Positions 10,328 to 20,421 of a stretch of DNA of 64,000 nt are shown here, in pieces (positions within the stretch are counted from its first letter, which is position 1; every line of letters begins with the position of its first letter). Source of the stretch: JBBITI01 sp963735055 (GTDB taxonomy: Bacteria > Chloroflexota > Dehalococcoidia > Dehalococcoidales > UBA2162); assembly GCA_963735055.1 (NCBI GenBank), contig CAVTJN010000021.1:1-64000 (forward strand), written 5' to 3'. A model generated the notes under the pieces. It was not told the DNA's origin, did no database searches, and saw only the letters and a list, made by a program, of their open reading frames with translations. The position numbers and the translations under genes were made by a program.

Positions 10328-11763
10328 GGCTGCTCCACCCGCTGCCGGCCAGCGCGTCGAACAGCGACTCGGCATCGACGACGCCGGGCTGTCTTCGGGA
10401 AGCACGGCTCGAACGCGCTGACCACGCCCTTGAAATTCGTGTAGTGGCCGCGGCGCTCGGTCTGGATGCTCGCCGCGAAGAACACGTCGGCGTGGCCGTT
10501 CTCCGGCTGCAGGTACGAATTGACGAAGATGATCTTCGCCTTCGGCGGAAGGCGCGCGAAGTCGAAGCCTTCACCCCAGACCAGCACGAGGTCGGTGTCG
10601 GCGGGGAACGTCGGCGCACGGCGTCCGGCAACGGCGCGAACAGCGCGCGCGCCGCGGCGGTGTTCGGGTTCTTGTCCGCGCGGATCAGCAGGTCGTCCTC
10701 GAGCGTCTCGCCCGGCGCCGGCGTCCAGTCGGCCTTGACGTACGTGGCGAAGCGTCCGCCGAGCGCGTCGTTGAACGCGGCGAGCTCCTCGTTCGAGCCC
10801 CAGCGACGATACGAGCGCCACCGGGTGCTTGGCGGCGTCGATCAGCCGCCGGGCCGCGTCGATGCGCCGCGGACAGCGCGACGGGCTTGCCTTTCAGCAT
10901 CGGCTCCTCGGCGCGCGGGCGCTCGAAGATCCGCGCGAGGTCGCGCCCCTTGTTGCAGATCCACGGCCCGTTCACCGCGGGGTTCTCGAGCGGCGTCACG
11001 CGCTCGATGCTGACGTTCTGCCGCGGGTCGAGCGCCTTCAGCTGCCACGTCGGCTTGCGATGCCAGAGGTTCACCGTGCAGCCCGCGCGCGCAGCCCGGG
11101 CAGACCGACGGCGTCGGCTTCAGGTACCAGACGCGGGACTTGTACAGGAACTGCCGCGACAGGAGCGCGCCGACCGGACAGATGTCGACGACGTTGTCCG
11201 AGTACGGGTCGCGGTCGAGCGCGCCGTCCTCGCTCGCGCGCACCAGCGATTCGTCGCCGCGGTGCTTGATGCCCAGCGCGTTCGACTTCGAGATCTCGTG
11301 CGTGAAGCGCACGCAGCGCGAGCAGAGGATGCAGCGCTCGTTGTCGAGCACGATGCGCTGCGACAGGTCGTGGAACTTCGTCGAGCGCACCTTGGGGTCG
11401 CGCGAGATCGACGGCTCGCCGTTGTACGCGTAGTGGAAGTCCTGCAGCGAGCACTCGCCCGCCTTGTCGCAGATGCCGCAGTCCACCGGATGATTGAGCG
11501 TGAGGAACTGCATCACCGACTTGCGGTGCGCTTTCACGAGATCGGAATCGGTGAAGACCCGCAGCCCCTCGGTGACCGGCATGTTGCAGGCGATCTCGAC
11601 CCAGCTTCGGCCTTCGACCTGCACGACGCAGATCCGGCAGTTGCCGGCGACCGACAGCTTCGGATGCCAGCAGAAGTACGGAATGAAATGCCCGTTCGCC
11701 CGCGCGGCCTCCAGGACGGACTGGTTGCTGTCCGCCTGCACGGAGTGCCCGTTGATGAAGATC

Positions 11764-11771
<8 letters not shown>
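10324..11771 (-). CDS. nuoG: NADH-quinone oxidoreductase subunit G, short form (frameshifted)
   Basis: Iron-sulfur subunit of the peripheral arm. The N-terminus (MPEIFINGHSVQ) has the [2Fe-2S] ferredoxin motif with CWHPKLSVAGNCRIC, then the CGICDKAGEC/H cluster region and a [4Fe-4S] motif CILCSRC. Later come CPVGAL and CPGCARGC. The part after residue 225 or so runs through at least three frames (TPLENPAVNGPWICNKGRDL is one piece). At about 480 codons it is much shorter than typical NuoG, so most of the molybdopterin-type domain is missing. Whether that is natural or caused by errors cannot be decided here. ATG 11771 overlaps the nuoF stop. Confidence 0.82.
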
Positions 11772-13062
<1,291 letters not shown>

Positions 13063-13170
13063 GTCAGTGCCCGCCCGGCCGCCCGAAGGGCACTGTGCTC
13101 CCCCTCGGGGGGCAGCGAACGAAGTGATCACCTCTCTCGTTCCGAATTGCCGTGAAGCGCGCGGCATGGT
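13063..13170. other. Junction between two sequence regimes
   Basis: No gene is visible here. On the minus strand, the bases directly before nuoF contain a GC-rich palindromic stretch (CCCCCCGAGGGGG, then CCCTTCGGGCGGCCGGGC). Upstream genes belong to a different functional set, have a lower GC content and are almost free of frameshifts. In complex I operons nuoE is the usual gene before nuoF. The joint probably lies between about 13,080 and 13,165. Confidence 0.55.
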
Positions 13171-13395
13171 TCACTGTTTTACGGCGAAGCCATGCTCGTT
13201 GAGGGTCTTGATGACCTCGCTCATGGCTTTGCCCTGTCTCTCGCAGCCCTTGCGCAGGGTGGTCGCCCTGCCCACGGTGTTGCGGGCGATGGGGTTGCCG
13301 GCCCCGGCGAATCCCATCCCTTTGAGAATTCCGATCAGTTCCGGAAAAGTCTCGGTCAACTCGTACACCGACTTGTCGGGGTCAATCTCTTTCAT
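13171..13395 (-). CDS. DUF1858 domain protein
   Basis: A 74-residue soluble protein beginning MKEIDPDKSVYELTETFPEL, with GMGFAGAGNPIARNTVGRAT in the middle. This is the DUF1858 fold, a small helical domain often found as a stand-alone protein or fused to DUF438 and hemerythrin proteins. Its start overlaps the end of the upstream DUF438 gene by 14 bases, so the two are translated together. The molecular role is unknown; the pairing suggests a common redox or NO-related function. It is the first gene after the junction. Confidence 0.8.
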   Translation of the reverse strand: MKEIDPDKSVYELTETFPELIGILKGMGFAGAGNPIARNTVGRATTLRKGCERQGKAMSEVIKTLNEHGFAVKQ

Positions 13396-14608
13396 CGACC
13401 AGTCTCTTCTGACCCTCGAGCTTCCGGATGGGTGTCACGTCCTGCGTCACTTCCATCGTCCCCAGGTACGCCCGGGCGGCATCCCGGATGGCAAAGTACC
13501 GGATGTGAACAAAACGCCCCTGGAGCGTGATCCAGAACTCATACGAGTCTCTGGTGCCGTCCTTGAATGAGGCCAGTATCCGGTTGACCGCCTCGAGGCT
13601 CTGCGGCGGGTGGCAGTTCTGGACGTTGCGGCCGATGATGGCCTTGGTCCGCCGGAAGATGCGGTCCTTCCCGTCGGAAAAGTACTTCACGTTGTCGTCC
13701 TTGTCGACAAAAGTGATATCCAGCGGCAGCGTATTCAACATACCCATCACTTCGTTCGGCCCGAGGGTCCCCGTGGGCAGGGACAGCGATCCTTCCTTGA
13801 GAACGGGTTCCTCGATCAGGGCGGAACGCAGTTCGCGCACCATGTGTTCCGTCTCCTGCGGCCGCTTGATAAACACGTACCCGATGTCGTCGCTCTCTTT
13901 GAGTATCTCAACCCAGTCGGTCGCCGTCAGCTTGTCCAGAGAGGCCGGGAAGAGGATATTCTCCTCTTTGAACACCATCCCTTCCACTTCGGCGAGGAGC
14001 GGGCTCAGATGCTGGTCCAGGTACGCGGTCATATCGTCACCCGTCTTCACCGCCGGCAGCGCCGCCTGCGAGGCCTTCATCAAGTCCCGGATCTCGTTGT
14101 GCTTTCCCCACATGACTTTGGAAGGGCCCAGGAACCCCGCCTTCTCGAGGTAGGGAAACAGCAGTTGTTCCTTGCGGACGAAATGGATCTCAATGCCCTT
14201 CAACTGCTCCAACAGCGGCAGCAGTGACGCCTTCAAGGCATCGGGCGGCCCCCCCCGCCCCTCCGCCGCCACCTGCTTCAGCTTCCCGGTGAGCTTCTCG
14301 ATCTCCCGGTTCTCCAGCTTGAACAGGTAGACCGGATGCGACGGCGCCGTCTCGGCCGCCGCCGCCTGCTCCAGGGCCGACTGGAATATAAGGGCATGGA
14401 CGTTACAGAACTTCTTGATCTCCTCGGGGGCCAGGCCGTCGTCGATCAGCGACTGCTCGATCTCGGCGATCTCGGTCGAGCTGACGGTCCCGATTTCGGT
14501 CTCGAACCGGTTCTTGGCCGCTTCGGCCGACATGCCCTGGTGCAACTTGATAATGATATCCTTCATGATGTCTTTTTTAGCCTGGTCACTCATCTCTTCC
14601 GTCTCCAC
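13382..14608 (-). CDS. DUF438 / hemerythrin / PAS domain protein
   Basis: A 408-residue cytoplasmic protein. Residues 1-80 match the DUF438 helical region (QGMSAEAAKNRFETEIGTVS). Residues 90-240 look like a hemerythrin HHE bundle with HPVYLFKLE, HFVRKEQLLFPYLEK, WGKHNEIRDLM and FKEENILFPA, the His/Glu ligands of a di-iron site. Residues 285-400 form a PAS domain ending YLGTMEVTQDVTPIRKLEGQ. Proteins of this architecture occur in anaerobes and are thought to sense or detoxify oxygen or NO. No output kinase domain is present. A second ATG lies five codons in. Confidence 0.85.
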   Translation of the reverse strand: METEEMSDQAKKDIMKDIIIKLHQGMSAEAAKNRFETEIGTVSSTEIAEIEQSLIDDGLAPEEIKKFCNVHALIFQSALEQAAAAETAPSHPVYLFKLENREIEKLTGKLKQVAAEGRGGPPDALKASLLPLLEQLKGIEIHFVRKEQLLFPYLEKAGFLGPSKVMWGKHNEIRDLMKASQAALPAVKTGDDMTAYLDQHLSPLLAEVEGMVFKEENILFPASLDKLTATDWVEILKESDDIGYVFIKRPQETEHMVRELRSALIEEPVLKEGSLSLPTGTLGPNEVMGMLNTLPLDITFVDKDDNVKYFSDGKDRIFRRTKAIIGRNVQNCHPPQSLEAVNRILASFKDGTRDSYEFWITLQGRFVHIRYFAIRDAARAYLGTMEVTQDVTPIRKLEGQKRLVDERD

Positions 14609-14680
14609 CTCTATCCGTTGCCGGACGCCCGCCGGCGACAGTATTATCGTAGCACATTCGTTTGGTCGTTGACCCTGCCG

Positions 14681-14953
14681 CTACCTCCCCCGGAAACGGT
14701 CGAGCAGTTCCACGAACAGCACGTTGGCCAGGACCGACACCACCGACGGGATAGCCAGCAGCCACAGGTGCTCGAAAAGGTCGACCCCCAGGTAGGCGCA
14801 GACCGACAGCAGCACAAAAGTGAGAACGGTTCCCAGCAGGACGCACCCTGCGGCCAGATAGATGTAGGTGAACACCAGGCTGCGTTGCCGCGGATTTCTC
14901 ATCTCGATACCCCGCGTCTCGTGCCGCTTCAGTAAGCCCCGGTATTGATGCAT
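14681..14953 (-). CDS. Small two-helix membrane protein, hypothetical
   Basis: A 90-residue protein with a basic N-terminus followed by two hydrophobic segments (about residues 27-52 and 62-82) separated by a short loop. I do not recognise a family. ATG 14902 would give a 73-residue form beginning MRNPRQRSLVF, which is equally plausible. It reads in the same direction as the DUF438 gene, about 70 bases upstream of it. Confidence 0.5.
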   Translation of the reverse strand: MHQYRGLLKRHETRGIEMRNPRQRSLVFTYIYLAAGCVLLGTVLTFVLLSVCAYLGVDLFEHLWLLAIPSVVSVLANVLFVELLDRFRGR

Positions 14954-15011
14954 CTAACGCTTCGCTCCTGTGCCTCCACCCGGCGCCACCATCAGCGCCC
15001 CTCGACCCTTT

Positions 15012-15239
15012 CGTAATCCCTTCCCCCCTGAGCTGGGAAGGCTGGAGCCTGCCCTGAGCTTGACGAAGGGATGAGGGTCATGTACCAGGTGACCTCCTCG
15101 TAATCCCTTCCCCCTTGAGGGGGCAAGGCCAGAGCCTGCCCTGAGCTTGACGAAGGGATGAGGGTGATGTACCGGGTGACCTCATCGTAATCCCTTCTCC
15201 CTTGAGGGGAGAAGGCGAGGATGAGGGTGACGTCCGGGA
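15012..15239. repeat. Tandem array, 87-bp period (family C)
   Basis: Units start at 15012, 15099 and 15186, each with cgtaatccctt followed by a CCCCTTGAGGGGG-type palindrome. The first two continue with cctgccctgagcttgacgaa and end in gatgagggt; the third lacks that middle part. A related half-unit with the same palindrome and gatgagggtgacg lies at about 15780-15825. This fills most of the gap between the membrane protein gene and the cupin gene. No coding function is apparent. Confidence 0.7.
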
Positions 15240-15338
15240 GGAAACTCGGAGGCTAACCATTCTTGAGGACCGCGTTATTGCGCCTAACGTCGGAACATGT
15301 CCCTTCCCAGGTACGGGCCGGACGTTCCTGCCGCGCCC

Positions 15339-15683
15339 TTATTCGTATTCTTTGGGCACCGCGCAGATCACCACGAACGGTTGGTCCGACGTATTGCGGT
15401 ACTGGTGGGTTTCGCCTGGCTTGACCAGGATGAAGTCACCCTTCTTGAGCGCCTTCGGCCCCTCATCGGTAACCACCGCCCCCACCCCCTCGACCACGTA
15501 GTTCAGGTGCTCAAAAGGGTGCTGGTGCAGCGGCGTATGCCCGCCCGGCTCGATGGTGAAAACACGGAAGGAATGTGAAGGCGTGCCGTCGGCCTTTGAT
15601 ATCGGGATCTGCTTGGTGATGCCGCGGGCCCCTTCCATGGCCGGGACCGTTTTGGGCGCCGTGTCCAGACTCGTAATGTGCAT
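15339..15683 (-). CDS. Cupin domain protein
   Basis: A 114-residue single-domain cupin. The metal-binding motif GGHTPLHQHPFEHLNYVVEG supplies His residues and a Glu, and the second motif is KKGDFILVKPGETHQYRN. Such small cupins bind a divalent metal and act as simple dioxygenases, isomerases or sensors; this one gives no hint which. It is flanked by repeats, so no operon partner is evident. Confidence 0.82.
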   Translation of the reverse strand: MHITSLDTAPKTVPAMEGARGITKQIPISKADGTPSHSFRVFTIEPGGHTPLHQHPFEHLNYVVEGVGAVVTDEGPKALKKGDFILVKPGETHQYRNTSDQPFVVICAVPKEYE

Positions 15684-15896
15684 GGGCCACCTCCCCCGCC
15701 ATTCTAGGGTCCGGTCCGGAGAAATGCAAACCCGGCTGTGCTAGAATGTGAGGATAAACGCGGCGCGGCCGCGCCCTCTGTCCCTTCCCCCTTGAGGGGG
15801 GAAGGTCAGGATGAGGGTGACGCTTATTCCGTGAGGCCCTGCCGGTATTGTTCATAGCATCCGAGATCATCTGAGGGAAGCGAGGGAGGAACTTCG

Positions 15897-17180
15897 ATGC
15901 CCATGTCCGGCGCCTTTGAACGGCGGCTGTTCCCGATACTCCCGGAGATCGTAAGCGTCTTCGGCACGCCATTCCACCTGTTCGACGAACAGGGCATCCT
16001 GGACGGCGGGGAAGACCTCAAACAAGAGTTCCGGGAGATCGCCGGCTTCCGGGAGTTCTTTGCCGTCAAGGCCCTGCCCACCCCCGCCATATTGCAGGTC
16101 CTGCGGCGTCTCGATTTCGGCTTGGACTGCAGTTCCGCGTACGAGTTGATGCTGGGACGTCAGAACGGATTTGGCCCTGCCGACATCATGCTTTCGTCCA
16201 ACAATACCTCGGTTGATCTGTTCCGCCTGGCGGCCGACGACGGCGGCTGCATACTCAACCTGGATGACATAACAATGATCGACAAGGTGCCGGTCTTTCC
16301 GGAGTTGATCGCCTTCCGCTACAACCCGGGCGAGCGGCGCACCGGCACTGCCGTCATCGGCAACCCGGTCGAGGCCAAGTACGGCCTGCGTCACGACCAG
16401 ATCGTCGATGCCTACCGCCGGTCGCAGGCCCGTGGGGCGCGGCGCTTCGGCCTGCACACCATGATTATCTCCAACCAGCTCGACTACCATTACATGGTCG
16501 AGACCGTCCGCATGCTCCTGGATGTCATTGAGATGGTTTCGGCCGAACTCGGCGTGCCGTTCGAGTTCTTCAACATTGGCGGCGGCATCGGCATTCCCTA
16601 CCGGCCCGGCGACGCCGCTTTCGACCTGCCGTCGCTCGTCCGTGAGTCGGCAGCCTTACTGGACCGTTTCAAACAGCGGCACGGCTATGCCCCACGGCTG
16701 TTCACCGAGTGCGGGCGCCTCATCACCGGCCCCCACGGCGTGCTCGTGGCCACCGTGATTAACCGCATGAGCAAGTACCGGGAATACGTCGGCGTCAACG
16801 CCTCGACCATGTCGGCCAATCCCCGCCCCGCCATCTACGAGACCGCCTACCATCACATCACCCTGCTCGACCCCCGGGGAACGCCGAAGCAGGGCGGCGA
16901 AGAGACCGTCGATGTGGTGGGCCCGCTTTGTGAAAACTCCGACAAGTTCGCCCGGCAGCGGCTCCTGCCGCGGGCTCAGGAAGGCGATATCATGGTGCAG
17001 CACGACACCGGCGCCCACAGCCCGGCCATGGGCGGCAACTACAACGGCTGGCTCCGGCCGCAGGAGTTGCTGTTGCGGGCCGACGGCAGCGTGGAACTGG
17101 TCCGGCGGGCGGAGACCATCGCCGACCTCAATGCCCGGCTGCAGTTTGAACCCAAAGTGCTCCCCGCCCGGCGGCGGTAG
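15897..17180 (+). CDS. PLP-dependent decarboxylase, diaminopimelate decarboxylase-like
   Basis: A 427-residue fold-type III decarboxylase (alanine racemase/LysA fold). Lys58 in FFAVKALPTP is the expected PLP Schiff-base residue. NIGGGIGIPY (about 226-235) is the phosphate-binding Gly loop, GPLCENSDKF supplies the substrate-binding Cys-Glu, and HDTGAHSPAMGGNYN resembles the LysA C-terminal motif. The closest function is decarboxylation of meso-diaminopimelate to lysine, but related enzymes act on other amino acids and no lysine genes are adjacent. The ATG at 15897 follows GAGGGAGG. Confidence 0.78.
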   Translation: MPMSGAFERRLFPILPEIVSVFGTPFHLFDEQGILDGGEDLKQEFREIAGFREFFAVKALPTPAILQVLRRLDFGLDCSSAYELMLGRQNGFGPADIMLSSNNTSVDLFRLAADDGGCILNLDDITMIDKVPVFPELIAFRYNPGERRTGTAVIGNPVEAKYGLRHDQIVDAYRRSQARGARRFGLHTMIISNQLDYHYMVETVRMLLDVIEMVSAELGVPFEFFNIGGGIGIPYRPGDAAFDLPSLVRESAALLDRFKQRHGYAPRLFTECGRLITGPHGVLVATVINRMSKYREYVGVNASTMSANPRPAIYETAYHHITLLDPRGTPKQGGEETVDVVGPLCENSDKFARQRLLPRAQEGDIMVQHDTGAHSPAMGGNYNGWLRPQELLLRADGSVELVRRAETIADLNARLQFEPKVLPARRR

Positions 17181-17525
17181 TTTAGTGCATCTTAAGCCCT
17201 GGGGGGTTGAGCCTGCCTGCCCCCGGCCGCCCGAAGGTGGTGAGCGTGTCGAGCCAAGCGGCAGCGGTGGTCGAACGCCGCCCCGCTAGGAACACTAGTG
17301 CCGGGACGAGTGGTCAGGCCGGACCGCAGTGCCGGGGGTCTGGGGGTGCCTCCCAACGAATTCTTCCCCCTTCCTGCCAGGAAGGGGGACACAGGGGGAT
17401 GGTCCTCGAAGGGGGCGCGGACTTAGGTCGAAGGACAGCGGAGGGTAACGCGTCTTGAGATGCGCTAGGCCCCGGCGAGTGCCACACCTGGATACCGGTA
17501 CTAAGTAATCTACTGGGAGGCAAAT
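17181..17525. repeat. Intergenic repeats (families D and E)
   Basis: No gene is visible. The stretch contains a GC-rich family D element (about 17,207-17,285, cctgcctgcccccggccgcc and a palindromic follow-on) and family E (about 17,329-17,405). Family E carries gccgggggtctgggggtg and TTCCCCCTTCCTGCCAGGAAGGGGG, followed by acacagggggatgg. Family E recurs inside the aro operon at about 44,102-44,270, and family D resembles the cluster at 38.6-38.96 kb. Confidence 0.6.
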
Positions 17526-18283
17526 ATGAGCAAATTTATCGACCGTCTTAAGCAGCTTTCGGAGGGTACCCCGCAGTCCATCGGCTTCCCACCAGCGCCG
17601 CCGCCGACCGGACACGGCTGAAGATCCAACTGGTGGCCGCCATCGGCCTTGACGGTGGTGACGCCGCGCAGGTGGCCGATGCCGATGCCGTCATGGTACG
17701 GGTGAAGCGTAAGGCCGGGGCCGTCGAGGCCCTCAAGAAGCTCTCGCTGCCCGCCGGTATGCCATGGGGCGTATCCGCCCCCGATACCGTGGCCGGCGCC
17801 GGCCTGGCCGACACCGGCGCCGATTTTGTGGTCTTCGCCGCCGGCGCCCCGCTCAAGGGTCTGATCGACTCCAAGCTGGGCAAGGTAATCGAAATCGACC
17901 CGGCCCTGGCCGACAACCTGCTCCGGACGGTTAATGTCCTGGCCGTGGACGCCGTCCTCATCGCCCCTTCCCAGGCGGCCGAAGGGTTGAAGTGGCAGGA
18001 CCTCATGGCCATAGAACGCATAGCCGGGGCGCTCAACAAGCCCGTCCTGGTCCCCGTATCCGCCGGCGTAAGCGGCGAAGAGCTCAAAGCGTTGTGGGAC
18101 GCCGGGGTGGACGGGGTGGTGGTGGAGATTACCGCCGACGCGCCGGCCGCCCTGAAGGACCTGCGGGATAAGATAAGCGCCCTCGACTTTCCAACCCCCA
18201 AGCGGGGGGGCAGGGCAGGCCACCTCGTGCCCCGCGTCAGCCTCGAGCCCGAGCAGCAGGAGGATGCGGGGGAGGAAGAGTAG
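17526..18283 (+). CDS. Conserved hypothetical, possible TIM-barrel protein (frameshifted)
   Basis: ATG 17526 follows GGGAGGCAAAT and starts MSKFIDRLKQLSEGTPQSIG. One extra base near 17,590 breaks the frame. Continuing in the other frame gives about 250 residues with alternating strands and helices: LVAAIGLDGGDAAQVADADA, DFVVFAAGAP, VDAVLIAPSQ, KPVLVPVSAGVSGEELKAL, DGVVVEI. This pattern resembles an aldolase-type barrel, but no catalytic signature is recognised. The acidic tail ends EQQEDAGEEE. Function is unknown. Confidence 0.6.
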
Positions 18284-18289
18284 TAGACG

Positions 18290-18419
18290 TCATTGCGAGA
18301 CCGTCGCATCGGTCGAGGCAATCCGTGCCCATTTCGTCATTGCGAGACCGTCGCATCGGTCGAAGCAATCCGTGCCCATTTCGTCATTGCGAGACCGTCG
18401 CATCGGTCGAAGCAATCCG
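18290..18419. repeat. Three tandem REP-like units (family A)
   Basis: Three 36-base imperfect palindromes begin at 18290, 18337 and 18384, with an 11-base spacer (47-bp period). Each runs TCATTGCGAGACCG, CATCGGTCGAAGCAATCCG. The arms GACCG/CGGTC and ATTGC/GCAAT pair. The third copy ends 21 bases before the GIY-YIG start codon. Other copies lie at 18749-18781 (reversed), 20318-20353, 20889-20932, 20946-20990 and a partial one at 22547. Confidence 0.85.
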
Positions 18420-18440
18420 TCTCCGGGAAGGTGGAGGCCC

Positions 18441-18734
18441 ATGAAGACCAAAAGACAGGCCTACGTTTACATACTGGCCAACGCCTCAAATGTCGCCATC
18501 TACGTCGGAGTAACCAGCAACCTGAAGAAACGAGTCCTGGAACACAAAGAGAAGTCAGTAAGCGGATTCGCCGAGAAGTACGGTATCGACAAGCTCGTCT
18601 ACTACGAAGTCGCTGACGATCCCTACGGTGCCATCTCAAGGGAAAAACAGCTAAAAGGAAGCTCCCGCTCGAAAAAGAACGCGCTTGTAGAGTCGATGAA
18701 TCCCGGGTGGCGTGACTTATTTGACGACATCTGA
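18441..18734 (+). CDS. Single-domain GIY-YIG nuclease (repeat-associated)
   Basis: A 97-residue protein that is little more than a GIY-YIG domain. YVYILANASNVAIYVGVTSN supplies the first strands with the two Tyr residues, LKKRVLEHKEK the catalytic Arg, and YYEVADDPYGAISREKQLKG the conserved Glu. It ends MNPGWRDLFDDI. GIY-YIG enzymes cleave DNA strands at junctions or specific sites. ATG 18441 follows AAGGTGGAGG. Three forward copies of REP-like family A lie directly upstream and one reversed copy lies 15 bases downstream, so the gene sits between inverted repeats. Confidence 0.85.
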   Translation: MKTKRQAYVYILANASNVAIYVGVTSNLKKRVLEHKEKSVSGFAEKYGIDKLVYYEVADDPYGAISREKQLKGSSRSKKNALVESMNPGWRDLFDDI

Positions 18735-18748
18735 AGCTGATCCGAAGC

Positions 18749-18781
18749 CGGATTGCTTCGTCGTTTCCCTCCTCGCAATGA
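18749..18781. repeat. REP-like unit, inverted copy (family A)
   Basis: CGGATTGCTTCG, then CTCGCAATGA, is the reverse complement of the units at 18290-18419 with a shortened centre. It closes the GIY-YIG gene on its 3' side, so the gene is bracketed by oppositely facing copies. Confidence 0.8.
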
Positions 18782-18810
18782 CCCCAATCCCCTCCCTGCC
18801 TCCTCCCCCC

Positions 18811-19621
18811 CTAGAACCCCCCCAGATACCACCCCGCCATCGCGTTCCCCCACAGCAGTGTCACCATGGCCCCGATCGCCAGAAACGGCCCGAAGGGAAT
18901 CCCTTCCTTCCGCTTCCGCAGCCGGAACACCAGCAGCACCACCGCCAGCAGTCCGCCGACGACCACCGCCACGAATATGGCCAGCGGCACCAGGTATCCG
19001 GTCATCGCCCCGATCAGGCCCGCCATCTTGGCGTCCCCCCACCCCATTCCCCCCCGCGACAGGATGATGATCAGGGTGAACACCACCAGGCCGATGGCCG
19101 CGCCGATGAGCGCCTGCAGGATACCGGCCTGGGGCAGCGCCACCGGCGGCGTGAACGTCACCCCGCCCGCGGCCGCTCAGCATCCGTGACGGCGCCACGA
19201 AGAAGCTTACCGCCAGGGCGATCACCGTCGCCGGATAGACGATCCGGTTCAGGATGAGTTGGTGGTCCAGGTCGATCACCGACAGCACGATGAATATCGA
19301 CGCATAGAACAGCGCCATGGCCAGTTCCACGCTCAGCCCGTAGTGCCAGTAGAGGTAGCCGAAAAGAATCCCCGTCCCCAGCTCCACCCACAGCAGCCGG
19401 CTGGACAGACGCACCCCGCAGTACCGGCACTTGCCCTGGAGCCGCAGGTAGCTGAACACCGGCACCAGGTCGGCCGCGCCCAGCCGCCGCCCGCAGGCGG
19501 CGCAGTGGGAGGGGGGCGTGAGCAGCGACTGCCCGGCGGGCAGCCGGTCGATACACACGTTCAGGAAGCTGGCCAACATTAGCCCGAAAAGCACGGCGAA
19601 CACGATCCCTAATATCAACAT
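18811..19621 (-). CDS. pilD: Prepilin peptidase (one frameshift)
   Basis: Membrane aspartic protease that cleaves and N-methylates type IV prepilins. The N-terminal part has SFLNVCIDRLPAGQSLL and a zinc-binding loop with two CxxC pairs (HCAACGRR, CRYCGVRL). The first catalytic Asp lies in VIDLDHQLI. After a frame change near 19,165-19,175 the protein continues to GMGWGDAKMAGLIGAMTGYL, which carries the second Asp (GxGDxK), and ends MAGWYLGGF. The frames join cleanly, so this looks like one indel. It serves the pilus operon downstream. Confidence 0.85.
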
Positions 19622-19652
19622 GGTGTCATATCATAGCAGAAAGGAGGCGAAG

Positions 19653-19727
19653 CATTCAGCAAACAGCTAACAGCTGACAACTGATGGCTGACCCCTGATA
19701 GCTGACGGCTGATAGCTGAAAGCTCTG
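19653..19727. repeat. Simple degenerate repeat (family F)
   Basis: Reiterated words of the form agctgacggctgatagctga fill this stretch just upstream of pilD. The same word family lies at about 22,723-22,821, where it adjoins the pilT 3' fragment. It is a low-complexity, dyad-rich repeat with no coding potential. Confidence 0.6.
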
Positions 19728-19778
19728 TTCCATTGACACGCTCGGATCGCGCAATGTATTATTCGTCTTGGACCAGAC

Positions 19779-20054
19779 GTGAAACGAGGGGAGCAGGTGA
19801 AGAGAACCCGGAGCAAGACGAGTCTCAAGATCATGAAGGACGGCGTTGAATACTCCTTCGAGATAGCCGCTGAGGGAGGCTACATAGCCGCGGTACCCCT
19901 TTACCCATCGTGTCACTCCCAGGGGGACACCCTTGATGAGGCGCTCGCCAACATCGAGGACGCCTTAGTGGGCTGCCTGCTGGCGGCCCGTGACCTTAAG
20001 CTACCGATCCCTTCCCAGATGGAACATCTACTGAATCAACCGGTAGCGCACTAG
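19779..20054 (+). CDS. hicB: HicB-family antitoxin
   Basis: A 91-residue protein with the HicB partial RNase-H fold: YSFEIAAEGGYIAAVPLYPSCHSQGDTLDEALANIEDALVGCL. HicB proteins neutralise the HicA mRNA interferase. The stop is followed 11 bases later by a hicA-like gene. The order antitoxin-toxin is one of the two known arrangements. An alternative start (GTG 19797) would shorten the basic N-terminus. No separate DNA-binding domain is visible. Confidence 0.8.
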   Translation: MKRGEQVKRTRSKTSLKIMKDGVEYSFEIAAEGGYIAAVPLYPSCHSQGDTLDEALANIEDALVGCLLAARDLKLPIPSQMEHLLNQPVAH

Positions 20055-20065
20055 TCCTCAAGGTC

Positions 20066-20299
20066 TTGCAATTGAGCAGGCGGCTGCCATCCTTGACTCC
20101 TGAGGAAATCGTCAAGGCTCTGGAAAGAGCCGGCTTACGCGTCGTCAGACAGACCGGCAGCCACATCATTATGTACCGGGCAGGAGCCCTCCGTCCGGTT
20201 CCCGTCCCCAGGCATCCCAAGTCCCTGAAGCGGACCCTTCAGAACCGCATCATTCGGGAAGCGGGGTTCACCATCGACGAATTCAAACGTTTCTTGTAG
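20066..20299 (+). CDS. hicA: HicA-family toxin
   Basis: A 77-residue double-stranded-RNA-binding-like protein: LTPEEIVKALERAGLRVVRQ, TGSHIIMYR (the catalytic His of HicA lies in GSHxxM), VPVPRHPKSLKRTLQNRIIR, then EAGFTIDEFKRFL. HicA cleaves mRNA independently of ribosomes. Its start is TTG 20066 or TTG 20072. It pairs with the HicB gene just upstream. A family A repeat begins 18 bases past its stop. Confidence 0.82.
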   Translation: MQLSRRLPSLTPEEIVKALERAGLRVVRQTGSHIIMYRAGALRPVPVPRHPKSLKRTLQNRIIREAGFTIDEFKRFL

Positions 20300-20317
20300 A
20301 CAGTCCGCCATCATTTG

Positions 20318-20353
20318 TCATTGCGAGACCGCCCAGTCGGTCGAAGCAATCCG
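20318..20353. repeat. REP-like unit (family A)
   Basis: TCATTGCGAGACCG, CGGTCGAAGCAATCCG: a forward copy between the first and second hicBA modules. Confidence 0.8.
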
Positions 20354-20421
20354 CATCAATGGCCTCCGCCCCTTTGACACCCTGCAATCGCCGTTATAGA
20401 ATCTGTCTTGGAGAAGCAGGT

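Noticed and set aside
18290..18419. Short CRISPR-like array (47-bp period)
   Set aside because: The spacers are only 11 bases and nearly identical, no cas genes are nearby and the units are palindromes that recur singly elsewhere.
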